A DNA stretch of 64,000 bases from Azospirillum formosense (GTDB lineage Bacteria > Pseudomonadota > Alphaproteobacteria > Azospirillales > Azospirillaceae). A model generated the notes under the pieces. The model was not told the DNA's origin. It worked only from the letters and a program-made list of their open reading frames with translations, and ran no database searches. Below, one piece after another: positions 8,648 through 16,519 of the stretch. Each line of letters opens with the position of its first letter. Within the stretch, counting starts at the first letter, position 1. The translations under genes and the position numbers were made by a program. The stretch is from assembly GCF_040500525.1 (NCBI RefSeq), contig NZ_CP159404.1, positions 124,001 through 188,000 of the forward strand, given 5' to 3'.

Positions 8648-9501
8648 TTGCCCTCCGTCGTCTCGGTGGTCAGGAGGCCGGCAGAGCGGGCGCCCTCCAC
8701 GGCCTCGCGCAACACGTCGAAAGCCGGGCCGGACAGGTTGCGGACGCCGTGCGCGTCGAACCGGTCAGCGTGGGCCAGAGCAAGGTCGCACCAGTTGATG
8801 ACGCCCTCCGCAGCAAGAGCAAGCGGCCTTGCGACACCCCATGCATGGTCCACGCCGTTGTCGTAGGCGGTGACGAGCGGGTCCGCGTCCTGCGCCGGCT
8901 GGGCGGGAGACAGGGCGGCTAGCTTGCGGAAGTCGCCGAAGGTCAGCGGGCGGCCCTTCTTGCCTGCCTCTCCGGACCGCAACCACCAATCCGCCGACGC
9001 GCGAAGGACAGCGGCATCATCCGGCATGTCGATCTCGGCCATCCCGGCGGCGGCAGCGAGAAACGGCTCCAGCGCCTCCCGCATTCCGGCCTCTCGCGCC
9101 TGGGATGCTGAGAGGGCGATCCCGGCTTTAGCAAGCTTATCGGCAATGATCTCGATGTGTCGCATCGTGACATCGGCCATGGCTGGAACGCCGCTCAGCT
9201 TTGACAGAGCCTCGCGGATGACGAGGTAGTTCACCACCCCGTCCTCCACGACGTAGCCGTTCACGCGGTCGCGGAGCAGCTTGTCCCGCTCGGCCTCCGC
9301 CTGGGTGGCGCGGGCATCGGCGGCCACGTGGTCGGCTATGGCGCACGAGCGGCTGTTCTCCAGGCTCTCGACGCGCGCGGACAGGCGGGCGTTCTCCGCC
9401 TCCAGTTCTTCTCGTCGCGCCAATCGGGCAATCATGCGGGCATCGTCGCCATGGGAGGCGTCTTCCGCGCTCAGCGGGGCGGTGTCGGTCTGGGTGGTCA
9501 T
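8644..9501 (-). CDS. Hypothetical phage protein with N-terminal coiled coil
   Basis: A 285-residue protein not recognised as a named family. Residues about 25-75 (RREELEAENARLSARVESLE onward) form a heptad-rich coiled coil; the middle is helical and acidic, and there is a conserved-looking WWLRSGEAGKKGRPLTFGDF segment near residue 170. Such proteins are common in early operons of alphaproteobacterial phages. It starts five bases after the stop of its upstream neighbour and overlaps the downstream one, so it belongs to the same leftward transcript. Confidence 0.68.
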   Translation of the reverse strand: MTTQTDTAPLSAEDASHGDDARMIARLARREELEAENARLSARVESLENSRSCAIADHVAADARATQAEAERDKLLRDRVNGYVVEDGVVNYLVIREALSKLSGVPAMADVTMRHIEIIADKLAKAGIALSASQAREAGMREALEPFLAAAAGMAEIDMPDDAAVLRASADWWLRSGEAGKKGRPLTFGDFRKLAALSPAQPAQDADPLVTAYDNGVDHAWGVARPLALAAEGVINWCDLALAHADRFDAHGVRNLSGPAFDVLREAVEGARSAGLLTTETTEGK

Positions 9502-9506
9502 GGCGG

Positions 9507-9797
9507 TTACCCCTGTGGCTCGCGGTCAAAGAAGATGCCGCCTTCGTTGAAGGCCCACTTCAGGTCTTCGATGTCGCCGGTTTCCGGACCGGACACGCGG
9601 AGTGCGCGGCGCTCGGCCTTGGCCTTGTGCGTCAGGCCGGTGTGAACCTGCGTCCACTGCCGGGCGGCCTTCCGGAACATGAGGACGCGATAGCCGGCCT
9701 TCGCGTCGTCCACCTCGAACCCACGGCTGCGCAGGTTCTCGGCGAGCAGCGGGACGGATGTGGCGACGGCCCACCGGCCAGGGAGGTGGATGTCCAT
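9507..9797 (-). CDS. Hypothetical small phage protein
   Basis: A 96-residue protein. ATG 9797 is chosen because GGGGAGG lies just upstream on the minus strand; a longer frame to 9857 would run into the preceding gene. The sequence (LLAENLRSRGFEVDDAKAGYRVLMFRKAARQW) suggests an alpha/beta fold with a basic patch, and DLKWAFNEGGIFFD closes it. No family is recognised. It lies in the tightly packed leftward early operon. Confidence 0.62.
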   Translation of the reverse strand: MDIHLPGRWAVATSVPLLAENLRSRGFEVDDAKAGYRVLMFRKAARQWTQVHTGLTHKAKAERRALRVSGPETGDIEDLKWAFNEGGIFFDREPQG

Positions 9798-9801
9798 GGC
9801 C

Positions 9802-10992
9802 TTACGCCTCCCCTGTGGAGGGGGCGGAGGGGAGGGCGTCATCGCCGTCTTCGTCATCGTCGCCGTTCTCGGCCTTCCAAGCGGCGTAGGCGTCGGCGTT
9901 GCACTTCGGGCAGGGGTGGAAGAAGTTGCTCTCGTCGAAGCCTTCGGTGAAGACGTCGATGTCGATCATGTGCCCGTTGCGGCAGACGATGCTGTTTGGC
10001 TCGTCGGCGTAGCTCATGGTGAACTCGCAGCCCGCCGTCTGCGGCTCCGGAACGCGGTCGGTCCAGTCGTCGGCGGCGTCGGCGTATTCCGCCATGGCGT
10101 CGTCGATGGTCAGGGCCTCTCGTCCGTCGCTCACCCACAGGTCATTGTTCCAGGTGAGTTCGGCCAAGGTGAGTTCGGCGGCGGGGTAGATGGTCGCGCA
10201 CTCGCGAAGGAACTCCAGCGCCCCGTCGTGGCTCTGCGTCGGGATCTTCGTGACCGGCACCCTCCCAGGCTCCCGGATGATGATCCAGCGCTTCTTGATG
10301 GTGTCGTCGGCGTGCTGCCCCTGTGCCGTGGGGGCGGCGGAGAGCGGGCCGAACGTCATGTCGTATGTGCCGCCTTCGCGCTCCTGAAGGAACGCTTGGT
10401 GCGTCACGATGCCGACGTAAATTTGGTCAGCGCCTTCCCCCCACTCGCCGTCATCGTTCGCCGCTTCTGTGGCGATCTGAACTCCCTCCTTCGCAAATGC
10501 GATGGCTTCGGCCTCCGTGGCGAAAAAGTCGGTCACTCCTCCGCTGGCGTCGTGGGCGAAGTAGCGCAACTCTCCACCCCCCTCCGGCACCCCGGCAGGA
10601 GCGACTGCGCGGGCGGCGACCGCCATTTCGTAGCCCGGCAGTTGGTCCGCCCGTCCAAGCATCGCCATCCCCTGCGGGTAGGCGAACCCGGTCAGCCGGT
10701 TGGACAGCGCGTCGATTTCGTCCATGGCCCACCGAAGGGCGGTCAGCCCGTCCGCCGCAGTTGCCGGGGCGGCCTCCTGCACGGAGGAGCGGCGGGGAGC
10801 TTCCGGTGCGACGCGCTCGTTCCATGCGAGGACATCTGACAGCGACATATTTTCATCAGTCAGCATCTGCGCGTCACAGCCGTCGCAGCCGATCACGTAA
10901 TAGCTGCTGTCAACGCTGTAGGTCTCAATGTAGCGATGACTGGCCTTCCCGCCACAGAACGGGCACGGCGACAGTTCGGTCTTGTCGGTCAT
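9802..10992 (-). CDS. Lar-family restriction alleviation protein with long C-terminal extension
   Basis: A 396-residue protein. Residues about 7-55 form a Lar-type zinc ribbon (SPCPFCGGKASHRYIE, then GCDGCDAQM and VLAWNERV), the family of Rac prophage Lar that relieves type I restriction. Typical Lar proteins are about 60-100 residues, so this one carries some 340 extra residues. The extension includes a FATEAEAIAFAKEG segment and a second cysteine pair near the end (HPCPKCNADAY). It may protect incoming phage DNA or have another DNA-related role; the extension is of unknown function. It belongs to the leftward early operon. Confidence 0.7.
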   Translation of the reverse strand: MTDKTELSPCPFCGGKASHRYIETYSVDSSYYVIGCDGCDAQMLTDENMSLSDVLAWNERVAPEAPRRSSVQEAAPATAADGLTALRWAMDEIDALSNRLTGFAYPQGMAMLGRADQLPGYEMAVAARAVAPAGVPEGGGELRYFAHDASGGVTDFFATEAEAIAFAKEGVQIATEAANDDGEWGEGADQIYVGIVTHQAFLQEREGGTYDMTFGPLSAAPTAQGQHADDTIKKRWIIIREPGRVPVTKIPTQSHDGALEFLRECATIYPAAELTLAELTWNNDLWVSDGREALTIDDAMAEYADAADDWTDRVPEPQTAGCEFTMSYADEPNSIVCRNGHMIDIDVFTEGFDESNFFHPCPKCNADAYAAWKAENGDDDEDGDDALPSAPSTGEA

Positions 10993-11022
10993 GTCTGTCT
11001 CCTTGCGCTCTGCGCTCTGCGC

Positions 11023-11301
11023 TCAGCGCGGCGCGGGGGTGGAAGGGGGCCGGTCGTGTCTGCTCCGTCCGGCGCGCTTGGCGGCGTTGATCTGGTTGTC
11101 GTTCATGGCGATCAGCTTCCCGGCGGGCGTGCGCTCAGCCGTGGCCCTCGGGGAGGCCAGCTGCGAGACGCCCGACACGTCCCGGGCTCGTTCCAGCAGC
11201 GCCCGGCGGGTCTGCGGGCCGATTTCGCCCGCCGTGAACAGCGCTTCGATTTCTCCGGCCCGCTTCTGATAGGCGGTCAGGCCGCGCGATCCTTGGGCCA
11301 T
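11023..11301 (-). CDS. Hypothetical small helical phage protein
   Basis: A 92-residue basic protein, mostly helical in the first 50 residues (TAYQKRAGEIEALFTAGEIG, then TRRALLERARDV), ending in a proline/arginine-rich tail. No family is recognised. It starts three bases after the stop of its upstream neighbour, the Sak4-like ATPase gene, so the two are probably translationally coupled; a role beside the recombination proteins is possible but unproven. Confidence 0.55.
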   Translation of the reverse strand: MAQGSRGLTAYQKRAGEIEALFTAGEIGPQTRRALLERARDVSGVSQLASPRATAERTPAGKLIAMNDNQINAAKRAGRSRHDRPPSTPAPR

Positions 11302-11304
11302 TGA

Positions 11305-12348
11305 TCAACCCTCCGCCCGCCCCGGCAGGGTGCCGGGGAAGTCGTCGTCGTTGGCGGCGGGGCCGGTGGGGTTCTCCGCGGCCTCGACCATGGCCTGCAG
11401 CTCGGGCCGGCGCGGGGTCGCCAACACGCGCTTGCTCGTCTCGGTGCCGGGGGCCGATTCCTTGCCCGGCCCGTTCCACCATGCGGTGAAGGCGTCGCGT
11501 CCCTGGCGCGCGGCCGCGGCGGCCTCTTCGAAGACCTGGGCGGCGATGTCCGGCCCGGCGCCGGCGGAAGGCTGGCCGTGGATCTTGCCCCGCGCCCACG
11601 CGGCCAGCTTGGCGCCATGCTCCTCGGAGAGCTGGTCGCCGTCGCGGAACATGCCGCGGTGGATGCCCTCCATCTTGTAGGAGGTCGGGTCGCTCAGATC
11701 GATGATGCCCCTGCGGTCGGAGGCCAGCCGGAAAGAGACGGTCACCTCGAAGAGGAAATTCGCGGCGCACTGGGCCTTGAACTTCTCCTTCTTGGTATCG
11801 GGGTCATAGACCTGCTCGCCACGGATACTGAAGATGATGGGGATGCGCCGGGCCAACAGGCTGTTGACCATCAGCTTGTGCGCCATCTTCGGCTGGATGC
11901 TCGAGGCCGACTTGTTGGCGTTGCGGGCGCGGTCTTCATCGAAGTTCCAGCCCTTCTCGCGGGCCTTCGCTTCGGCACGCCGCACGGCCCGCTCCAACTC
12001 GCTGTCCATCCAGTCGAGGACGCCGCCGACGCCGCGCCACTCCATGCTGAAGCTGTCGATCAGCAGGGCGTCGTAACCGGCCACCTCCGCGGCCTCGGCC
12101 ACCTCTGCGTACCGCGCCGGGTGGTGCGGCGGGTCCATCAGCATGATGTCGAAGTCGAAGTCGCGCTTCAGGTGGAGCAGGCGCCCGCCCTCGGTGTCCG
12201 CGGCGGCGATGCGTCCCTTCGGCCCGGCGATGCCGCGGGCCAGCCGGAGCGCGCTGAAGCTCTTGCCGCTGTTGGTCCCGCCGACCAGGGCGACGAACAG
12301 GCCGTGGCGGTCGTTGAAGCTGGAGGCCGGAAGAAACTTGATGGGCAT
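11305..12348 (-). CDS. Phage AAA/RecA-fold ATPase (Sak4-like)
   Basis: A 347-residue nucleotide-binding protein. Walker A is GGTNSGKS (residues 23-30), Walker B-like is YDALLIDSFS near residue 95, and the core ends near residue 225; the remainder is a polar tail. Phage proteins of this type next to exonucleases are RAD51/RecA-like single-strand annealing or pairing proteins (Sak4) or their loaders. It is adjacent to the RecE-like exonuclease (4 bp gap), forming a probable two-component recombination system. Alternatives are a generic AAA_24 ATPase of unknown role. Confidence 0.72.
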   Translation of the reverse strand: MPIKFLPASSFNDRHGLFVALVGGTNSGKSFSALRLARGIAGPKGRIAAADTEGGRLLHLKRDFDFDIMLMDPPHHPARYAEVAEAAEVAGYDALLIDSFSMEWRGVGGVLDWMDSELERAVRRAEAKAREKGWNFDEDRARNANKSASSIQPKMAHKLMVNSLLARRIPIIFSIRGEQVYDPDTKKEKFKAQCAANFLFEVTVSFRLASDRRGIIDLSDPTSYKMEGIHRGMFRDGDQLSEEHGAKLAAWARGKIHGQPSAGAGPDIAAQVFEEAAAAARQGRDAFTAWWNGPGKESAPGTETSKRVLATPRRPELQAMVEAAENPTGPAANDDDFPGTLPGRAEG

Positions 12349-12352
12349 GGGG

Positions 12353-13291
12353 TCAGGCTCCGTAGGGGGCTTGCGCGTCGATCGCGCGCTGGATTTCGTT
12401 GGAGTTGGCCGGCTTGCGGGAGCGGCGTTCCTGCGCGGCGAACTGCCGGGCGTACTTGCGCTCCTCGTGCTGGGCAGCAGCCCAAGCGGGCGGGCCGACG
12501 AGCTGCACCGTGTCCGTGTAGGCGGGCCACTCGTCGGCGGCGCTGCACTCGGCGAACAGGTCGATGGCGTGCCGCACGTCCTCGTCCGCCATGGACAGCA
12601 GGCCGGGCGTCGGCTCGAAGATCGAGACGCAGTGCGGCGGCTTGGTGGCCTGCACCACCCACAGCCAGCGGGCGCGCTGCCCGGTCAGCAGCTCATGGCC
12701 GGTCAGGTAGAGCCGGGCCTGCAGGTGGTGCCCCACGTCCCAGATGCGGCGTTCGAAGGCGGACGGCTTGGCGCTCTCGCTGGTCTTGTAGTCCACGATC
12801 AGCCGGTCACCGTCCTGGACCCAATCGAGGCGGTTCTTGATCAGCACGCCGGTCTTGGGATCGCGCCAGAGGTGCGTCCGCTCCGCCGCGCCGCCGCGCA
12901 TCAGGCCGGGCGGCAGCTCCGCCTCCAGCACGGCGCGCATGGCCTCGATCTTCGGCAGGTGCTTCTCCAGCAGCGGCGTCTTGCCGGCGGCCTTGGCTTC
13001 GGCGCGGGCCTCTTTGGCGGCCTTGGCGCGGTAGGCGTCAGCCTCGATGATGACTAGGCGCTCTTCCCGCAGGTGCGGCTCCAGCCAGACCAGATGGGCG
13101 ACGGTGCCGACATCGAACTTGGTGTCGTCGGTCTCCTCCGCCTCCGGGTTCATGTGCTCGTGCCAGAAGACGGCGGGGCATTCGTTGACCAGCGTCTTGA
13201 TGCCGCTGGCGCTCAGCGCCGGAAGGCTGTGGTAGGTCTCCGCCGGGATTCCCGCGTAAACCCCCGGCTCCAGCTTCGAAAAATCGGGCAT
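12353..13291 (-). CDS. PD-(D/E)XK exonuclease, RecE/exonuclease VIII-like
   Basis: A 312-residue nuclease. The opening GVYAGIPAETYHSLPALSAS motif and GTVAHLVWL are typical of the phage RecE/DUF3799-type PD-(D/E)XK family. Catalytic residues readable are Asp156 (NRLDWVQDG), Asp167 and Lys169 (IVDYKTS), with helical support around QARLYLTG. It would resect double-stranded DNA ends to supply single strands for the neighbouring ATPase or annealing function. GGAGG-like sequence (AGAGGTAGG) precedes ATG 13291. The upstream region 13292-13343 is shared with a divergent gene. Confidence 0.82.
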   Translation of the reverse strand: MPDFSKLEPGVYAGIPAETYHSLPALSASGIKTLVNECPAVFWHEHMNPEAEETDDTKFDVGTVAHLVWLEPHLREERLVIIEADAYRAKAAKEARAEAKAAGKTPLLEKHLPKIEAMRAVLEAELPPGLMRGGAAERTHLWRDPKTGVLIKNRLDWVQDGDRLIVDYKTSESAKPSAFERRIWDVGHHLQARLYLTGHELLTGQRARWLWVVQATKPPHCVSIFEPTPGLLSMADEDVRHAIDLFAECSAADEWPAYTDTVQLVGPPAWAAAQHEERKYARQFAAQERRSRKPANSNEIQRAIDAQAPYGA

Positions 13292-13343
13292 TGCTTCCTA
13301 CCTCTTTGGAATATACGGTTGCGCTCAACCAATGGGGGCGGTG

Positions 13344-13739
13344 ATGGCGGTGACCGCGCTATATCTGGAAGTTGTCCGGGCTCTTGATGCCCGGAGGCGG
13401 GCGCTCGGCTGGTCTATGGCGGAACTGGACGACCGGGCCGGGACGAACGACGGCTATTTCGCGAAAGCCTTGCACGCCGACACGCCTTCCGGTCGTCAGG
13501 CCGGGTGGGAGATGCTCGATTTGTTCGCTCAAGCGTTGTTCCCGACCGGCACCCGTGTCGCCATCGCGCCCGCCTTCCGCGGCCTGAAGCTGCCCGCGCC
13601 GGCCAACGAGAACGGCCCCGCCGAACAGCTCCCCCTCGACCTGGACATCGCCGGCCCGTACTGCTCCTTGCGGAGCTGGTACCGTCGCCGCCGGCCGCCG
13701 CGGGTGTATCGGGTTGGGGGAGGGCGGCGCCGGGCGTAG
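13344..13739 (+). CDS. Small helix-turn-helix-like phage protein, antisense within the leftward operon
   Basis: A 131-residue protein with an N-terminal helical region (ARRRALGWSMAELDDRAGTND) like a short HTH, then LFPTGTRVAIAPAF and a basic tail. ATG 13344 is chosen for the G-rich site at 13335-13339; an in-frame ATG at 13332 is possible. It is the only + strand gene of the phage early leftward block apart from tnpB, lying between the exonuclease and a three-gene minus-strand group, so it needs its own promoter. An inverted repeat (13317-13330, arms GGTTG/CAACC) lies just upstream. Confidence 0.58.
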   Translation: MAVTALYLEVVRALDARRRALGWSMAELDDRAGTNDGYFAKALHADTPSGRQAGWEMLDLFAQALFPTGTRVAIAPAFRGLKLPAPANENGPAEQLPLDLDIAGPYCSLRSWYRRRRPPRVYRVGGGRRRA

Positions 13740-13741
13740 CA

Positions 13742-13996
13742 TCAGGACTTGGGCCGGCGGCACGCGGCGGAGACGGCCGCCCGCGCGCCGGGCCGGATGC
13801 GGCGCTTCTGCTTGGCGGACGCCTCGGCGAAGCGCTTGGCCGCGCCCTCGATGTTGTGGACGGCCACCGTGACCGGATCGCAGACGAGCACCTTGGCGCC
13901 CGCGTCGATGGCCTGCCGGGCAGCTTCGGCCAGTTCCAGCGCTGTGGCGCGATGGCCTGCCGGGCGGTGCTTGAGGAGGTCGGTCATCTGGTCCAT
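13742..13996 (-). CDS. Hypothetical small phage protein
   Basis: An 84-residue protein starting MDQMTDLLKHRPAGH. The start at 13996 is supported by a GGAAGGTGG ribosome site on the minus strand and by one-base overlap with the upstream gene. The middle is helical (ELAEAARQAIDAGAKVLVCD) and the C-terminus is very basic (KQKRRIRPGARAAV), consistent with nucleic-acid binding. No family recognised. Confidence 0.55.
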   Translation of the reverse strand: MDQMTDLLKHRPAGHRATALELAEAARQAIDAGAKVLVCDPVTVAVHNIEGAAKRFAEASAKQKRRIRPGARAAVSAACRRPKS

Positions 13997-14514
13997 CACG
14001 CCACCTTCCCGGCGACCTGGGCCGCATCGTTGGCCGCGGGCGGGAGGCTCAGCGCCGGGGCGACCTTCGGGCGGAGCCACAGCCCAAGCTGCCCGCAGCA
14101 CCGGCTGTGCTTGTGCCGCTGGTGGGCCAGCTCCTTCCGGGCCGCATGTTCGGACCAGTCGCAGCCGTCGAACCGGACGGCCGGCGCTTCGGGGTTGTTG
14201 CGCAGCCACCGCAGCACGCCGCACAGGTTCTGCGCGGTGGACCGGTGCCGCTGCGCCCGCTCGCGCCACCGCTGGACCATCTCCACCGTGCTGTACGGCG
14301 GCTGGTAGGCGGCGGCCCGCTCGAGCGCCTTCGCCCGGCCGGACGTGTGGGCGTGGTCGTCCATCAGCTCCAGCTCGTCCACGGTCATGGGGGAGTGCAG
14401 CACCGCGCCCTGGATCAGGTGGGCGTGGGCCGCTTCGATGGTGCCGACGACCCGGCCAGCGACGCGGATCGTCAGGGAGGTGCTATGCGGCACCGGCGCG
14501 AGTTCGGGCACCAT
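13996..14514 (-). CDS. Hypothetical phage protein
   Basis: A 172-residue protein of unknown function in the leftward early operon. Notable features are an arginine-rich helical stretch (QRWRERAQRHRSTAQNL) and cysteine/histidine-containing segments (FDGCDWSEHAARKELAHQRH, SRCCGQLG) that could bind a metal, though the spacing does not match a classic zinc finger. It overlaps its downstream neighbour by one base, and its ATG follows the next upstream gene by nine bases. Confidence 0.58.
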   Translation of the reverse strand: MVPELAPVPHSTSLTIRVAGRVVGTIEAAHAHLIQGAVLHSPMTVDELELMDDHAHTSGRAKALERAAAYQPPYSTVEMVQRWRERAQRHRSTAQNLCGVLRWLRNNPEAPAVRFDGCDWSEHAARKELAHQRHKHSRCCGQLGLWLRPKVAPALSLPPAANDAAQVAGKVA

Positions 14515-14522
14515 GGTGGGCC

Positions 14523-14945
14523 TCAGAACGGCAGGGGATCGATGGCGCCAACGTTGGCGGCGGAGAGCGTCTTAACGATCTGGCCGGTCGAGGCGACCAG
14601 CACGACGCGCTTCTCGATCTTCAGGCCGGACTCGTTGTAGGCGCCGGTCTTGCGCTCGTACTCGTTCAGTCGGCCCTTCGCGTCGTACTCGCTCTCGAAG
14701 GCTTCCTCGACGTCGATCATGTCCATGAACCGGCCGACGACGAAGAAGCGCTCCTCGGACTTCGGCGGCTCGGGGATCAGCACGTTCAGGGAGCCGGAGT
14801 AGCTTTCGCCCTTCTGGATCACGAGAAGGCGCCCTTCAGCATCCTTGAACGTGACGGTGGTGATCGCGCCGCCGACCTGGGTGAACTCGACGTTCACGCC
14901 GGACAGGGCGACCTCTTCGACTTCCTTGACGATCTTCAGCTTCAT
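14523..14945 (-). CDS. Hypothetical beta-rich phage protein
   Basis: A 140-residue protein starting MKLKIVKEVEEVALSGVNVE. ATG 14945 is preferred because the open frame above it to 15083 is proline/arginine-rich and shadow-like. The sequence alternates strand-forming segments (AITTVTFKDAEGRLLVIQ, SEERFFVVGRFMDM). It resembles small early phage proteins of unknown function. The ribosome site is weak. Confidence 0.6.
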   Translation of the reverse strand: MKLKIVKEVEEVALSGVNVEFTQVGGAITTVTFKDAEGRLLVIQKGESYSGSLNVLIPEPPKSEERFFVVGRFMDMIDVEEAFESEYDAKGRLNEYERKTGAYNESGLKIEKRVVLVASTGQIVKTLSAANVGAIDPLPF

Positions 14946-15190
14946 GGGGGGGCTCGCTTCTGGGAGAAGAGGGCCGGCGGGCGACCTGCACGCCCACCGG
15001 CCAGTGGACCCGCCGTAACGACCTGCCAGGGCTGGACGGCGGGAGAGGGGCTGCCTCTGACGCCTCAAGCCCGCTGGGATCATCCATGCGGGCGGAGGCG
15101 CCGAAGCGCGGCTATGGGGTGGGGCGCCTACCAGCCGGGAAAGGCGCGGCGCAGGGCGTCGAGGAGGTCGCGTTCCTGGCGGGACATCGG
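14946..15190. other. Gap in leftward operon, one 19-codon ORF possible
   Basis: No convincing gene lies here. A tiny minus-strand frame at 15187-15128 (MSRQERDLLDALRRAFPGW) starts four bases after the preceding stop and could encode a 19-residue peptide, but it is too short to judge. The rest is G/C-rich with no clear hairpin or motif. Confidence 0.3.
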
Positions 15191-15499
15191 TCAGGCCGCC
15201 CGACCGGTGGCAGCCTCAATGGCCGCGCGCGCCTCGCTGATCACGAGGGCGGCGAACTGGCTGTGCGCCGGGTCTGCGGCGGCGATGCGGCGCATGGTGT
15301 CCAGCAGCGCTTCGAACTTCTCGCCCTGGTTCATCAGTCCGGCGATGGCCTGGGCACCCTCGTCGCCAACTTCCTTGGTGGCGACGGCGGCCCGGAAACC
15401 GATGGTGATGCGCTTGCCACCTTCCACCTGCTTCTCGATAGGCCGCTTGTGGATGTTCCGGCCCTCGGCGTAGTAGAGCGGCTGTTCGGTGGCGGTCAT
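15191..15499 (-). CDS. Hypothetical phage protein
   Basis: A 102-residue protein starting MTATEQPLYYAEGRNIHKRP. The start at 15499 is preferred over the upstream open frame because the latter is low-complexity and overlaps another gene. A beta-rich N-terminus (KRITIGFRAAVATKEVG) is followed by helices (IAGLMNQGEKFEALLDTM). No family recognised. It belongs to the leftward early operon. Confidence 0.6.
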   Translation of the reverse strand: MTATEQPLYYAEGRNIHKRPIEKQVEGGKRITIGFRAAVATKEVGDEGAQAIAGLMNQGEKFEALLDTMRRIAAADPAHSQFAALVISEARAAIEAATGRAA

Positions 15500-15572
15500 G
15501 AGTTGTCCCCTCTTGCGTCTTCTCCCCTCCCTTGCTGCGACAGAGCGCGCTGGGGAGGGGGTGTGGGTGCGG

Positions 15573-15755
15573 TTAGGTGGCGCGGGCGGCGATCTGGTAA
15601 GCGACCACGATTTCATCGCAGGCCAGGACGGCGATGCCGCCAAGCGCGTAGGTGTTCGCGCGGGACCAGCGGCGGCGCTCGCATTCATCGGCGCGGCGGG
15701 CCTTCGTGCCTTCCAGCAGCGGAGCGGTCCAAGTGTTTCCGAGTTTCCAGCCCAT
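15573..15755 (-). CDS. Hypothetical small protein, first gene of the leftward operon
   Basis: A 60-residue protein, MGWKLGNTWTAPLLEG onward, containing a basic ECERRRWSRANTY segment and a hydrophobic stretch GGIAVLACDEIVVAYQI that may span a membrane or form a strand. A strong GAGGGGG ribosome site precedes ATG 15755 on the minus strand. It is the first gene downstream of the OL-like operator, the position of early regulators in lambdoid phages, but no antiterminator motif is visible. Confidence 0.55.
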   Translation of the reverse strand: MGWKLGNTWTAPLLEGTKARRADECERRRWSRANTYALGGIAVLACDEIVVAYQIAARAT

Positions 15756-15902
15756 TGCTTGGTTCCCCCTCGTTGAAATCCCCCTCCCCAGAAGGGCCGG
15801 AGCTGCGTGGACCGCGCTCCGGCCAAGTCGTCTGCGGGAGGAAACCCACCCATCCGGGCTACGGGGCATCCGTTCGGGTGGGTGTGGAATGACGATAGCA
15901 CG

Positions 15903-15941
15903 CATCGTGATATAATCAACGCAAAAATCACGATAAGTGAT
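15903..15941. promoter_or_regulatory. OL-like operator/promoter region
   Basis: The sequence holds ATCGTGAT at 15904-15911, AATCACGATA at 15926-15935 and a perfect inverted repeat ATCAC-N5-GTGAT at 15927-15941. AATCACGATA is the exact reverse complement of TATCGTGATT at 19538-19547 in the repressor/cro region, so both are probable CI/Cro sites. A TATAAT box (15911-15916) faces rightward. On the minus strand TTGATT-N16-TATCGT could be the leftward early promoter, overlapping the operators. Position and shared motif support an OL assignment; binding is inferred. Confidence 0.6.
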
Positions 15942-16020
15942 TTGAGCGCAATCGGAGCCGGTGGGATACTCGCGCCGGTGGCACTTGGTGCTGAGCGACA
16001 GCGCCTTTCTGGAGAGGAAA

Positions 16021-16452
16021 ATGCGCGGTAGAACAGTTCGGGGAGCGATCCTCGGGATAGCTCTGGCTGCAGCTATGCCGCTAGGGGCGCGGGCCATGAC
16101 GCGTGATAGTGGCTCAACATTCGATTGCCCGGACGAGCATGCGTACTCGAAAGTTGAAGATGCGATCTTGTCGGAATGGCGAATGCTAAAAGGTCATGAC
16201 ACAAAAGGCGCGCGCGTAATAAGTCTAGTTGATGGGAGGGAGCTGAGAAAGCCGCGAGGTGAAGCACAGCTTTCGGCAGGTGTTATTGCGTTTAATGACG
16301 ATCAGGCGTCGGTAATTCTGTGGATTAAGGAAATAAAATCTTGCGTCGTGCTGACGACTGAGGCAACCAGACAGATAGATGCTGAAGAATGGTTCCGCTT
16401 AAAACAGAAGGCGAATGAAATTTCTGAAATGGCCAAACGATTATTCAAATAG
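16021..16452 (+). CDS. Putative secreted protein of unknown function
   Basis: A 143-residue protein with a clear signal peptide (MRGRTVRGAILGIALAAAMP, cleavage probably after ARA). The mature part is mixed alpha/beta with two cysteines (FDCPDEH and KSCVVLT) that could form a disulphide in the periplasm. GGAGAGGA precedes ATG 16021. It is the first of four + strand genes lying between OL-like and OR-like operators, where lambdoid phages keep lysogenic accessory genes. Its composition is visibly more AT-rich than the structural genes. Confidence 0.62.
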   Translation: MRGRTVRGAILGIALAAAMPLGARAMTRDSGSTFDCPDEHAYSKVEDAILSEWRMLKGHDTKGARVISLVDGRELRKPRGEAQLSAGVIAFNDDQASVILWIKEIKSCVVLTTEATRQIDAEEWFRLKQKANEISEMAKRLFK

Positions 16453-16519
16453 AAACGTGATCAAAACTGCGCCTGCGCAGGGGCAAACCGCTAAGCCCGT
16501 GGATGAGGTGAGGGAGAGA

